DNA from: Povalibacter uvarum
GTDB taxonomy: Bacteria; Pseudomonadota; Gammaproteobacteria; Steroidobacterales; Steroidobacteraceae
Reading direction: 5' to 3'
Assembly: GCF_014202975.1 (NCBI RefSeq)
Contig: NZ_JACHHZ010000004.1
Location: 372,001 to 436,000 of the forward strand
Length of the DNA: 64,000 bases
Part shown: piece by piece, positions 44,001 through 51,982 of the stretch
How the letters are laid out: each line of letters starts with the position of its first letter
Position numbering within the stretch: position 1 is the first letter of the stretch
Program-made: the position numbers and the translations under genes
The notes under the pieces: model-generated
Seen by the model: only the letters and a program-made list of their open reading frames with translations
The model's database searches: none
What the model was told of the DNA's origin: nothing

Positions 44001-47000
44001 CCCGACGACGATCCGGATGCCGTGACGAACGTATTCAACGAAGAGTCGTTCCCGTCGACCGCGCCGAAGCAGGAAACGGTCGAAGTCGAGATCATCGAGT
44101 TCCCGTCGACCGATGCCGGCGACCTGCAGGCGCTCGAGTGGAGCTACAAGAATTTCCCCGTCGAAGAACCGACCGTGTCGGCGCCACAGCTCGGCGCGAC
44201 GGATTCGACGCAGACCGTCGAGGCGATCGTCTATGACGTGCCGCTCGATGCGGCAGCCGAAGGCGGCATCGTCGTCGAAGAGACCTCGGTCGTCGAAGAG
44301 ATGGATCCCGCTGCTTCGTTCGACGAAGGCATCGTGGTCGAGGATATCGAAGGCATTGCGGAAACGAATCGCGTCCCGGTACTGATGCCGGATGCGGAGC
44401 CGCTGCCCGAACCGCCCGTTCTCGTCGCGGCAGTTGACGAAGAGATCCCCGCCGAGGAAGAGATCGTCATCGAGGTGGGTGAAATTCCGCTCACCGATTC
44501 AGACGTTTTGTTGCACGCCGACGATGCTGAAACCGTGCACACGGCGGCGTTGACGGTCGTGCCCCCGGCCAACGGGCCGGCGGAACCTGAGCCGACGCAG
44601 TTCGAGCCCGAAGAAGAGATCGTGCTCTCGGCACCCGAGCCAGAGCCCGAGCCGGAACCCGAGCCGGAACCCGCACCCGTCGTAGCGTTCACGCCTTCGC
44701 CCACGCCGGCTCCGAAGCCAGCTCCGGTCGTTGCCGCGCCGATCGCTGCGCCAGAGCCGGAAGTCGAAGAAGACGATGGCGATTTCGATCCGGACGTTGC
44801 CGCGATCTTCTCCGAGGAAGCCGCCGAGCTGCTCGAAACCGCGGAAAGCTCGCTGTCGTCGTGGTCACGTGATCGCGCCAACAAGGCACTGGTCTTCGAA
44901 CTGAAGCGCGTCCTCCACACGTTGAAGGGCGGCGCCCGCATGGCCGGGATTCGCGCCATGGGCGATCTGAGCCACGAGCTCGAGACGCTGATGGAGCTCG
45001 TCGAAGCAGGCCAGGTCGCGGGCGATCAGCCTGTGTTCGATGCGCTGCAGACGAGCCTCGACACGCTGCACCGGATGCGCGACACCGTCAGCAACGGCGG
45101 CCGATGTGCGCGTCCGCGTGAGCTGATTTCGCGAATTCGAGTGCTGTCGGGTCATGAAAAGCCCGCCCCGGCCGCTGTGGCTCCGCCACCGCCGCCTCCT
45201 GTCGTCGAAGCGCCGCCGCCTGTTGTGAGTGCGCCGGTGGAGCAGGCGCCTGTCGCGTTCGCAGCAGTCGAGCCGGAACCCGAAGCGCCAGAACCCGAAG
45301 CGCCAGAACCCATCGTGAGCGCGCCGGAAGCGATCGACGAATCGATCGAGATCGAAGTGGAATTCGGTGCCGACGAACTCGGTGCCGCTGCGCCTCGTTC
45401 AGCGGTGCGCGTCGAAGAATCCATGCCTTCCGTTTCCCAGGCCGGGAGCTTCGACGTTGCAGCGGTCGCGCCGGAGCTGATGCCCGAGCCTGCCGCGCCG
45501 GAACCTGAACTGATTCCCGCGCCCGCGCTGCCGCCAGGTCGCGAGCCGCAGGTCCAGGAACGACAGGAATTCGCACGCGTCGACGCTGACCTGCTCGACA
45601 CGCTGCTGAACAACGCTGGTGAAGTGAGCATCTTCCGCTCGCGCCTCGAACAGCAGGTGGGTTCGATCGAGTTCAACCTCGCCGAGCTCGGCCGCACGGT
45701 CATCCGTCTGAAGGATCAGCTGCGCAAGCTCGAGCTCGAGACCGAAGCGCAGATCCTGCATCGTCGCCAGGAAGAACAGCCGAATCGCGCCGACTTCGAC
45801 CCGCTGGAGCTCGATCGCTACTCGACGATCCAGCAGCTCACGCGAGCCTTCGCCGAATCGGTGAGCGACGTGGGCAGTATCGAAGGACTGCTCGAAAACC
45901 TGACGCGCGAAGGTCAGAACCTGCTTCTGCAGCAGGCGCGTGTCGTTACCGAACTCCAGAACGGCCTGATGCGCACGCGCATGGTTCCGTTCCAGCGCCA
46001 CGTGCAGCGCCTGAGCCGTCTCGTCCGCCAGGTTGCGACCGATGTCGGCAAGAAGGCCGAGCTCGTCGTGGTCGGCGCCGCCGGCGAGCTCGACCGTCAG
46101 GTGCTCGATCGCATGCTGCCGCCGTTCGAACACATGCTGCGCAACTCGATCGTGCACGGCATCGAAACGCCCGACGAGCGCCTCGCGAAGGGCAAGCCCG
46201 AAGGCGGCACGATCCGCGTCGGCCTGCACCGCGAAGGCGCCGAGATGGTCATCATCCTCGAGGACGACGGCCGCGGCATCGACGTGAATGCTGTTCGCGA
46301 ACGCGCTCGTTCGCGTGGTCTGCTCGCGCCGGGTCGTGTGCTCACCGACGAAGAGGCGATGCAGCTCATTCTCGAACCGGGCTTCAGCACCGCAAGCTCG
46401 GTCACGCAGCACGCCGGTCGCGGCGTCGGCATGGACGTCGTGGTCACCGAGATCAAGAAGCTCGGCGGCGCGTTGTTCACCGAATCGCAGCCGGGCCAGG
46501 GCGTGAAATTCACGATCCGCCTGCCGTTCACGCTGGCGATCACGCAGGCATTGATCGTGCGCACGGGCGAAGAGCTGTATGCATTGCCGCTGCCGTCGGT
46601 CGAAGGCGTGGCGCGTGTGCCGCGCTCGGAGGTCGAGAAGCATCTCACCGAAGAGACGCCGACGTTCAGCTACGGCGGCCAGATCTATCGTTTCCAGCAT
46701 CTCGGCGCGTTCGTCGGCGGCGGCGCCTCGACATTGCCGGACGGCGACGTGTCGGTTCCGCTGATCCTGATCCGGGCCGGCGAACATTCGACAGCAATCG
46801 TCCCGGATGAACTCGTCGGCAGCCGCGAGATGGTCGTCAAAGCCGTGGGTCCGCAGATCGCTACCATCCGCGGCATTTCCGGCGCCACGATCATGGGTGA
46901 CGGCCGCATCGTCATCATTCTCGATATGGGCGCGCTGGTGCGCTCGGAGTGGCGCGGTCGCGAACAGATGGCCGGCCCGCGCGAAGATCGCCGCACGTTC

Positions 47001-47381
47001 GCGCTCGTGGTCGACGACTCGATCACCGTGCGCCGCGTGACGCAGCGACTTCTGGAACGCAACGGCATGCGCGTCATGACCGCGAAGGACGGCGTCGACG
47101 CTCTGTCGATCCTGCAGGAACACCTGCCGGACATCATCCTGCTCGACATCGAAATGCCTCGCATGGACGGCTACGAGCTCGCGACGCAGGTTCGCGCCGA
47201 CGCTCGCCTCGCCGACATCCCGATCGTGATGATCACGTCGCGCACCGGCGAAAAGCATCGCGCCCGCGCGATCGAAATCGGCGTCAACGATTACCTCGGC
47301 AAGCCGTACCAGGAAAACCAGCTGCTCGATGCGATCGAGCCGCTCGTCGAGGCGCGGCGCAGGCATCGGAGGGTGTCATGA
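41049..47381 (+). CDS. chpA: Hybrid chemotaxis-type kinase ChpA (PilL) with multiple Hpt domains and a receiver
   Basis: A 2110-residue CheA-like kinase. The N-terminal 600 residues contain helical bundles like degenerate Hpt units (for example HAVHGALRV). Three canonical phosphotransfer histidines are seen: His687 (SFHTLKGSGRM), His856 (SCHTLSGTAKT) and His1290 (VLHTLKGGARM). They are separated by acidic and Pro/Glu-rich linkers such as PEPEPEPEPEP. Next come the CheA dimerisation helices, the ATPase domain (HMLRNSIVHGIETP, DDGRGID, GRGVGMDVV), a CheW-like domain and a C-terminal receiver with Asp2033 (LLDIEMPRMDGYE). Pseudomonas ChpA has more phosphotransfer domains (reported as eight). A nine-A run lies in the linker at codon 803. 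Confidence 0.96.
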   Translation: MAELSSQTLHIVARELNTELNEARAALETFGDQQDNVALLRRCGEHLHAVHGALRVSEVYGAALLAEEMGQVVNYLVENFDEKRHLAEGLDALMRSMVQLPTYLERVLSGGRDMALVLLPLLNDLRAVRGHALLSEGTLLLLNLSSDQQASPTPAVPGEAALSVSQWARKLRTRFQLGLLGWIKGERVDQNLEVLSRAAERLEQVATTQPVFQLWWVVGAILEAMRDGGLEGSASIKRLLGQADRDMRRLYEQGESRYAEAPSLELLNNLLYYVARAKSSGPRVSAVRASFRLNELLPVDDQVEQARESLSAPSVKLMKTVAAAIKEDLGRVKDALDLFVRRGGTQVEELAPQLELLKKIGDTLGVLGLGELRDKVQGETTDLQSIVAQQAPVNESVLLRMAATLIKVEDSLDEQLVGMIVPTAEPQGAPQKPAGQDDIEFRQVTEAVLRECIVNMARIKEAIAQSMDRTRDGQSLDQIPALVRGITAGLLMLGKTRAAEIMDGIDKALAQFVRADGMTLPAEAVDRLADAIVAIEYYMETIQAGRADPWYMLDNAETCIKYLAETQPVPRAEAYNSVDQAHTIVIEPLSQTIAAPTEHERTAVLDRSSQVPAAKPAPAPVVAKPAAPVVPPPPIVKPTDREIDPEFLELFIEEAKDEIAKLKKLFPLWDENPQDQDSLVNIRRSFHTLKGSGRMVGAQLIGEFAWSIENLLNRVINKTLDRTPDMMTTLRAGVAAVPELVEQLETGRAPAADIGHIMTQANNLSGVRPPSAPAPKAAPAPAAAPPAAQPTAQSTSKTPEVAQKKTLAVAAMDPTLHEIYAKETAGHLATIRKFVAACELSTAPYAITEDLHRSCHTLSGTAKTAGAKHGTTVAEPLNRYIRKLYDNSAGLPPAGLAVLKDAAAAIQQVVDNINEDTMFFRHHGQIVNRLQDLEHALDLEITHLGETMDVGAEATRAIPVLKEVEPAPSAPSASAPANEEFVTIPDDDPDAVTNVFNEESFPSTAPKQETVEVEIIEFPSTDAGDLQALEWSYKNFPVEEPTVSAPQLGATDSTQTVEAIVYDVPLDAAAEGGIVVEETSVVEEMDPAASFDEGIVVEDIEGIAETNRVPVLMPDAEPLPEPPVLVAAVDEEIPAEEEIVIEVGEIPLTDSDVLLHADDAETVHTAALTVVPPANGPAEPEPTQFEPEEEIVLSAPEPEPEPEPEPEPAPVVAFTPSPTPAPKPAPVVAAPIAAPEPEVEEDDGDFDPDVAAIFSEEAAELLETAESSLSSWSRDRANKALVFELKRVLHTLKGGARMAGIRAMGDLSHELETLMELVEAGQVAGDQPVFDALQTSLDTLHRMRDTVSNGGRCARPRELISRIRVLSGHEKPAPAAVAPPPPPPVVEAPPPVVSAPVEQAPVAFAAVEPEPEAPEPEAPEPIVSAPEAIDESIEIEVEFGADELGAAAPRSAVRVEESMPSVSQAGSFDVAAVAPELMPEPAAPEPELIPAPALPPGREPQVQERQEFARVDADLLDTLLNNAGEVSIFRSRLEQQVGSIEFNLAELGRTVIRLKDQLRKLELETEAQILHRRQEEQPNRADFDPLELDRYSTIQQLTRAFAESVSDVGSIEGLLENLTREGQNLLLQQARVVTELQNGLMRTRMVPFQRHVQRLSRLVRQVATDVGKKAELVVVGAAGELDRQVLDRMLPPFEHMLRNSIVHGIETPDERLAKGKPEGGTIRVGLHREGAEMVIILEDDGRGIDVNAVRERARSRGLLAPGRVLTDEEAMQLILEPGFSTASSVTQHAGRGVGMDVVVTEIKKLGGALFTESQPGQGVKFTIRLPFTLAITQALIVRTGEELYALPLPSVEGVARVPRSEVEKHLTEETPTFSYGGQIYRFQHLGAFVGGGASTLPDGDVSVPLILIRAGEHSTAIVPDELVGSREMVVKAVGPQIATIRGISGATIMGDGRIVIILDMGALVRSEWRGREQMAGPREDRRTFALVVDDSITVRRVTQRLLERNGMRVMTAKDGVDALSILQEHLPDIILLDIEMPRMDGYELATQVRADARLADIPIVMITSRTGEKHRARAIEIGVNDYLGKPYQENQLLDAIEPLVEARRRHRRVS
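43456..43464 (+). other. A9 homopolymer inside chpA (possible slippage site)
   Basis: Nine consecutive A residues in CAA-AAA-AAA-ACA encode Gln-Lys-Lys-Thr in an interdomain linker. Losing one A would place TAG immediately afterwards, giving an N-terminal product of about 805 residues that retains only the first canonical Hpt. Such runs are prone to polymerase slippage, and this one stands out in GC-rich coding DNA. Confidence 0.6.
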
Positions 47382-47470
47382 AACCAGCTGATCTGCCTGA
47401 TTCCAGCGTTGCAGCATCGATCGATCGTGCCGCCTTTTCTCCAGCTCTGGCTAGCAAGCTAGCCGGCTAG
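47378..47470 (+). CDS. Small ORF translationally coupled to chpA (possible gene remnant)
   Basis: The ATG at 47378 overlaps the chpA stop codon (ATGA) and has a strong CGGAGGG five bases upstream. The frame encodes 30 residues, MKPADLPDSSVAASIDRAAF then SPALASKLAG. It ends at a TAG written in the GCTAGC-type repeat, so the frame may have been cut by insertion of that element. It is too short to assign. In Pseudomonas the chpB methylesterase gene starts at this position. Confidence 0.4.
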   Translation: MKPADLPDSSVAASIDRAAFSPALASKLAG

Positions 47471-47486
47471 CCAGCTAGCAGGCTTC
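47449..47486. repeat. GCTAGCN word repeat downstream of chpA
   Basis: Words GGCTAGC, AAGCTAGC, CGGCTAGC and CAGCTAGC follow in tandem. The core GCTAGC is its own complement, so the array is self-complementary. It ends immediately upstream of the CheW-like gene at 47489. A related array is at 51938-51966. Confidence 0.7.
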
Positions 47487-47488
47487 CT

Positions 47489-47962
47489 ATGAACCCCGAA
47501 CTCGCCCACGAACTCTACAGCCTGCTCATCCCGCTCGGTCAGGAGCGACTGATCGTTCCGCGTGCGTGCGTCGCGGAAGTCATCACGTGGCAGGCGCCCG
47601 AGAAGATGGACGGAACGCCGCCGTGGTATCTCGGCACGATCCAGTGGAATGGTCGCCAGGTGCCCGTGATCTCTTTCGAAGCCGCGTGCGGCCAGAGCTA
47701 CCCGCCGCCCGGCACCCGCACCCGTATCGTCGTTTTCGTTGCTCTGGGCAGCCACATCACGGGCGGCTACTTCGGCCTGGTGACGCAGGGCTTCCCGCAG
47801 CTCGTGCGCGTCAACGGCGACGTCGTCAAACCCGATCACAGCCGAAGCTTCTCGGACCACGGCCCGATCCTGTGCCAGGTGAGAATGCTGAACGAGTCGC
47901 CGCTGATTCCCGATTTCGAGCATCTCGAGCGGATGATCAGTGAGGAGACGAGGGCGGCATAG
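47489..47962 (+). CDS. CheW-like protein (ChpC-type) of the pilus chemosensory cluster
   Basis: A 157-residue single CheW domain. It has LYSLLIPLGQERLIVPRACVAEVITW, WYLGTIQWNGRQVPVISFEAACG and GYFGLVTQGFPQLVRV. It would be a second coupling protein for ChpA, in the place of chpC. The start follows GCAGGCTTCCT and lies directly behind a repeat array, so it may have been separated from chpA by that insertion. Relatives are required for responses to some, not all, twitching signals. Confidence 0.85.
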   Translation: MNPELAHELYSLLIPLGQERLIVPRACVAEVITWQAPEKMDGTPPWYLGTIQWNGRQVPVISFEAACGQSYPPPGTRTRIVVFVALGSHITGGYFGLVTQGFPQLVRVNGDVVKPDHSRSFSDHGPILCQVRMLNESPLIPDFEHLERMISEETRAA

Positions 47963-47969
47963 AAGAAGG

Positions 47970-48065
47970 CGATAGCGGATAGCGGATGGTGACTGGTCAG
48001 AACAACACGAGATTGGCCGTCCTGCGTCCGTTCTGACTAGTCACGATCCGCTATCCGCTATCTAC
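47970..48065. repeat. GCGGATA heptamer palindrome
   Basis: The left arm (47970-48004) is GATAGCGGATAGCGGATGG plus TGACTGGTCAGAAC. The right arm (48030-48065) is GTTCTGACTAGTCACGATCC plus GCTATCCGCTATC. It lies between the convergent CheW-like and rsmE genes. The left arm is identical over 33 bases to 12326-12358. Confidence 0.9.
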
Positions 48066-48069
48066 TTCC

Positions 48070-48804
48070 TCACTGCAGATCCCCCCACAGTGCCTGCAGC
48101 ACCGTCAGCGCCACCACCGCCGCTGTCTCAGTCCGGAGCACCCGTGGTCCCAGACGCACCGGCATGTAGCCGGCTTTCTGGGCGGCGGCGATCTCATCGT
48201 CGTCCAGGCCGCCTTCCGGGCCGATGAGCAGTTCCACTTTCGAGGGCAGGCTGGCGATGCCGGCTAGGGAGCCGGGCGCCGAGGGGCTCAGAACGAGTCG
48301 CATACCGTCCTTGCGGACGTTCGTGAAGTAGTCGCGCAGGCTGATCGGTGTGGTCACGGTCGGGACTTTGGAGCGTCCACATTGCTCGCAGGCGCCGACG
48401 ACGATCGCGCGCCAGTGGGCCTGCTTCTTTGTTGCCTGCTTGTCGTCGAGCCTCACCACGCTGCGTGCGGTGAGCACTGGGGCGATGGCAGTTACACCCA
48501 GCTCCGTGGCCTTCTGCAGCGTCCAATCCATGCGCTCGCCGCGGGAGATACCCTGCACGAGCGTCACCCTCAGGGGCGACTCGCCCATACCCGGCGTCGA
48601 TGTGCGCAACTGGACCATGACCTGGTCGCCCTCGACGGCGACGATTTCGGCCTGGTGGTCCGTGCCGCTGCCATCGAAGACGACCAGCGGTGCGCCGGGG
48701 CGCATGCGCAGGACCCGGGCGACGTGATAGGCCCCCGCGGACGACAACGGAATGGTTGCGCCCGCGGCCAGCGGCCCTTCGCAGTAGATTCGATTCAGTC
48801 TCAT
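48070..48804 (-). CDS. rsmE: 16S rRNA m3U1498 methyltransferase RsmE
   Basis: A 244-residue SPOUT methyltransferase modifying U1498 of 16S rRNA. The N-terminal PUA-like domain starts MRLNRIYCEGPL. The knot region has LVQGISRGERMDWTLQKATELGV, LLIGPEGGLDDDEIAAA and VRLGPRVLRTETAAV. ATG 48804 has AAGGGGG four bases upstream. It is transcribed toward the pilus cluster and is divergent from ampD. Confidence 0.95.
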   Translation of the reverse strand: MRLNRIYCEGPLAAGATIPLSSAGAYHVARVLRMRPGAPLVVFDGSGTDHQAEIVAVEGDQVMVQLRTSTPGMGESPLRVTLVQGISRGERMDWTLQKATELGVTAIAPVLTARSVVRLDDKQATKKQAHWRAIVVGACEQCGRSKVPTVTTPISLRDYFTNVRKDGMRLVLSPSAPGSLAGIASLPSKVELLIGPEGGLDDDEIAAAQKAGYMPVRLGPRVLRTETAAVVALTVLQALWGDLQ

Positions 48805-48963
48805 GAGCCCCCTTCGTTGGGCAAGCGCGTCCGGCGATCTGGTTCGAATTGTAGCGAACCCAAGCAAACGCCGTGCCCGCGGACAAGTACGGGGGACACA
48901 GCCGGTGCCGGGGTCACAGAGTAGACTGCGCCATCGCCGACGCCACGAACGTTGCTGTTGCCA

Positions 48964-49560
48964 ATGACCGTATCGACAAGTCCAGGTTCCGTCGATCCCG
49001 GGAAGGGATTGCTGCTGAGCGCGCGGCAGGTGCCTTCACCGAATTGCGATGATCGGCCGCCGGGTACGGTGACGGATCTCATCGTCGTGCACGGGATCAG
49101 TCTGCCGCCGGGCGAATACGGCGGACCGTGGATCGACATGCTCTTCACCAATCAGCTGCCGCCCGATCGGCATCCCTATTTCGCAACCGTGGCGGAGCTG
49201 CGAGTGTCCTCGCATTTGCTGATTCGCCGCGACGGCGAGCGCGTGCAGTACGTGCCATTCCATCGGCGTGCGTGGCACGCCGGTGCGTCGAACTACCGGG
49301 GCCGCGAACGCTGCAACGACTTCTCCATCGGAATCGAGCTCGAGGGCAGCGACGACACGGCGTACGAGCCGGAGCAATACCACGCTTTGAGTGAAGTGAT
49401 CGCACAGCTCTGCGCCGCCTATCCCGCGCTTTCACGCGAACGCGTCACGGGCCACAGCGACATCGCGCCGGGCCGCAAGACCGATCCCGGTCTCTTCTTC
49501 GACTGGCCGCGACTCAGGGCCATGCTGGCCGCCAATGAACGATGGGCGTCGGTCGGCTGA
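48964..49560 (+). CDS. ampD: 1,6-anhydro-N-acetylmuramyl-L-alanine amidase AmpD
   Basis: A 198-residue cytoplasmic zinc amidase that removes the peptide from anhydro-muropeptides during wall recycling. The N-terminal metal His is in LIVVHGISLPPGEYGG. FSIGIELEGSD carries the structural Glu region, and VTGHSDIAPGRKTDPG carries the second His and the Asp ligand. No signal peptide is seen, matching AmpD rather than AmpDh2/3. ATG 48964 is used; a TTG at 48952 is also open and neither has a clear ribosome-binding site. The next gene overlaps its stop codon. Confidence 0.93.
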   Translation: MTVSTSPGSVDPGKGLLLSARQVPSPNCDDRPPGTVTDLIVVHGISLPPGEYGGPWIDMLFTNQLPPDRHPYFATVAELRVSSHLLIRRDGERVQYVPFHRRAWHAGASNYRGRERCNDFSIGIELEGSDDTAYEPEQYHALSEVIAQLCAAYPALSRERVTGHSDIAPGRKTDPGLFFDWPRLRAMLAANERWASVG

Positions 49561-50429
49561 TGGTCACGGCACTCGTTCGTATGCGCGCAGGGACAAGAGC
49601 GTCCGTGATGCTCCTGTTGAACCTGCTGTTCGTCGCGACGGTGCAGGCTGCGCCAGCGAAACAGGTGGTGAGTCTCGCGCCGAATCTCACCGAGATAGCA
49701 TTCGCGGCAGGAGCGGGCAGCCGCATCGTCGCGACGGTCGAGTTCAGCGACTATCCGGAAGCGGCGAAAAAAATCCCGCGGATCGGCGATGCGTTCCGTT
49801 TCGACTACGAGCGCATCCTCGCGCTCCAGCCCGATGCGGTTCTCGCATGGGAGCCGGGAACACCTGCCGAAGTCGTTGAGAGGCTGCGCGCCCTCAAGCT
49901 GCGTGTCGTGACCATCCGCACGCAGCATTTGCAGGACATTGCAGTCGCGGTGCGCGAAATCGGCAGGATCGCCGGCACGGAATCCGTGGCGAACCCCGTC
50001 GCGGATGATTTCGAGCGCGGCATCGGGCGGCTGCGTGCCGAATATGGTCGTCGCGAGATCGTCGACGTGTTCCTGCAGATCAACGATCAGCCGCTCTACA
50101 CGGTGAACGGACGGCAGATCATGAGCGAGCTGGTGGAGATCTGCGGTGGCCGCAACGTGTTCGGCGCGTTGAACGATCTCGCGCCCCAGGTGGGCGTGGA
50201 GGCCGTGATCGCTGCCAATCCGGGCGCGATCATTTCGACCGGCTCGGCCGATTCGCCTGGATATACGCAGTGGCAGCGCTGGCGCCAGATGCGGGCGGTC
50301 AGTGCCGGCAATCTCTTCCTTCTGCCGCCCGAGGAGATAGCTAGATCGACGCCACGGCTCGTCGCCGGCGGCGAGAAGATGTGTCGCACTCTCCAGACGG
50401 CTCGCGAACGCCTGTCCCGTTCGAATTAG
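49560..50429 (+). CDS. btuF: Periplasmic cobalamin-binding protein (BtuF-like)
   Basis: A 289-residue class III solute-binding protein. A signal peptide region (VMLLLNLLFVATVQAAPA) precedes VVSLAPNLTEIAFAAGAGSRIVATVEFSDYPEAAKKIPRIGDAFRFDYERILALQPDAVLAWEPG, the hallmark of vitamin B12-binding BtuF. A long helix then leads to the C-terminal lobe with YTVNGRQIMSELVEICGGRNVF. ATG 49560 overlaps the ampD stop; ATGs at 49581 and 49608 would also retain the signal. No btuCD or cobalamin riboswitch is nearby, so partners must lie elsewhere. Confidence 0.88.
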   Translation: MVTALVRMRAGTRASVMLLLNLLFVATVQAAPAKQVVSLAPNLTEIAFAAGAGSRIVATVEFSDYPEAAKKIPRIGDAFRFDYERILALQPDAVLAWEPGTPAEVVERLRALKLRVVTIRTQHLQDIAVAVREIGRIAGTESVANPVADDFERGIGRLRAEYGRREIVDVFLQINDQPLYTVNGRQIMSELVEICGGRNVFGALNDLAPQVGVEAVIAANPGAIISTGSADSPGYTQWQRWRQMRAVSAGNLFLLPPEEIARSTPRLVAGGEKMCRTLQTARERLSRSN

Positions 50430-50477
50430 AATGCCCGCGCCCACGCGCGAGCCCTGCAGAAGAAGTTCCGTACCCTT

Positions 50478-51932
50478 ATGAGTCGATCCACAGCGGCGTT
50501 GATTGCCCTGAGCGTGTATGGCGCCGTCCTGGTCGCCATCGCGTTGTGGGGTGGGCGGCGCACGCACAACGGCAACGATTTCTTTCTGGCCAGCCGCCGT
50601 CTCAATGCGTGGCTCGTCGGATTCAGCCACACGGCGAATGCGACGCCGGCATGGCTGCTGCTCGCCTTCGGTGGATCGGCTTTCGCCTGGGGCCTGTCGG
50701 CGATCTGGATCTGGGGCGCGGTCGTCGCGGGCTACCTGCTCAACGGTTTCTACGTTGCCCCTCGGTTGCGTCAGCTCGCAGTGGGGCAGGGTTCGCTCAC
50801 GCTCACCCAGGTGCTGAGTGCGGATGGCGGCGATCGCTTGCAGCCGCTGATCATTCGCTCCGCGGCACTCATTCTTTCGATCGCACTGCTGCTCGAAGTC
50901 AGTGCGGTGCTGCATCTCGCGAGCAGCGTGTTCGCAGAGAACCTCGGCTTCGATGTCACCAGCAGTTGCATCACTGCCGTCGCCGCAATCGTCATCTTCG
51001 CGCTCGTCGGCGGCTTCTGGGCGCTCAGTCTCAGCGACGTCGTCCAGATCGGCGTGTTGCTGGTCGTTGTCGTCATCGTGCCGCTGCTCGCTCTGGCGGT
51101 GACCGATGGTCGTGAGCAGATGGAGATCGGCTTCCAGGCACTCGGGCCGGCAACCACGGATTGGTTCGGCGGCAAGACCGGTGTCGTCGCGCTGGCCTTC
51201 GTGCTCGGCGTGAGCGGGCTTGGCTTCGAGCTCACCGGCCAGGCGCACGCGCTGAACCGGTTCATGGCGGCGCGCGATGAGGTGACCCTGCGACGGGCGC
51301 GCTGGATTTCGGTTGCTTCGGTTGCGGCGCTGCTCGGTGTGACGCTGATCGCCGGCTGGACAGCGAGCGTCGTTTACGCCGGTCTCGAACAGCCCGAGCG
51401 CGCCGTCTTCGTCGTGATCGATCGCGTTCTGCCGCCGGGTCTGGCCGCGGTCATCATTGCGCTCGTGCTCGGGGTGGTGTTGATGGGCATGGGGAATCGT
51501 CTGCTCGTGCTCGCATCGTGTCTCTCGGCCGATATGAAGCGCGCAGTGTCGCCGCTCTCCTTTGCATGGGCGCGAGTCGTGCTCGTGTTCTACGCAATCG
51601 TCGCTCTGTGCCTCGCGCTCTATGGCGGCGAGAGCCTCCTGAATCGCGCGATGTTCGCGTTCACCGCAATGGGCGCTGCGTTCGGTCCACTGCTCCTCGT
51701 TCGATTGACCGGCAAGCGCGTGCGGCCCGGCTCAACGCTGGGCGCGATGTGGGCCGGATTCGTTCTCACGCTGCTTTTCCACGTGCTCCCCGACGCGCCT
51801 GGAGATTTCCTGGAGCGCGTGTTCCCGTTCGTGGCCGCGCTCGGCATTGCGCTGACCGGGGGTGAGCGGCGGCGAAATCCGGATCGCGCGGATCGGTCGC
51901 AGGAGACGGTGCATGACAGGGTGCCAATCTAA
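50478..51932 (+). CDS. Sodium:solute symporter (SSS/SLC5 family)
   Basis: A 484-residue inner-membrane protein with about 13 hydrophobic helices. It has GGRRTHNGNDFFLASRRLNAWLVGFSHTANATPAWLLL, the SSS-type first re-entrant region, and FVLGVSGLGFELTGQAHALNRFMAARD, the family signature close to PutP (R-x-M-A). It lacks a long extra C-terminal domain. Proline is a reasonable substrate guess because PutP shares the pattern, but other solutes are possible. It starts 48 bp after the BtuF-like gene. Confidence 0.87.
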   Translation: MSRSTAALIALSVYGAVLVAIALWGGRRTHNGNDFFLASRRLNAWLVGFSHTANATPAWLLLAFGGSAFAWGLSAIWIWGAVVAGYLLNGFYVAPRLRQLAVGQGSLTLTQVLSADGGDRLQPLIIRSAALILSIALLLEVSAVLHLASSVFAENLGFDVTSSCITAVAAIVIFALVGGFWALSLSDVVQIGVLLVVVVIVPLLALAVTDGREQMEIGFQALGPATTDWFGGKTGVVALAFVLGVSGLGFELTGQAHALNRFMAARDEVTLRRARWISVASVAALLGVTLIAGWTASVVYAGLEQPERAVFVVIDRVLPPGLAAVIIALVLGVVLMGMGNRLLVLASCLSADMKRAVSPLSFAWARVVLVFYAIVALCLALYGGESLLNRAMFAFTAMGAAFGPLLLVRLTGKRVRPGSTLGAMWAGFVLTLLFHVLPDAPGDFLERVFPFVAALGIALTGGERRRNPDRADRSQETVHDRVPI

Positions 51933-51937
51933 GAAGC

Positions 51938-51966
51938 TGTTAGCCGGCTAGCCGTTAGCTGGTAGC
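51938..51966. repeat. GTTAGCN/GCTAGCN word repeat
   Basis: Words GTTAGCC, GGCTAGCC, GTTAGCT and GGTAGCC run in tandem between the symporter and alkyltransferase-like genes. They are self-complementary through the central GCTAGC. The ribosome-binding site of the next gene follows immediately. Confidence 0.65.
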
Positions 51967-51982
51967 CAGAAGAGGAGAAGAG

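Noticed and set aside
40797-47366. Two long minus-strand frames opposite chpA (40797-43457 and 45399-47366)
   Set aside because: They have no domain, biased Arg/His/Asp composition, and lie exactly antisense to well-defined Hpt, CheA and receiver domains.
49560-50429. Cobalamin riboswitch upstream of the BtuF-like gene
   Set aside because: The gene overlaps the ampD stop codon, leaving no leader, and no B12-box pattern is seen.
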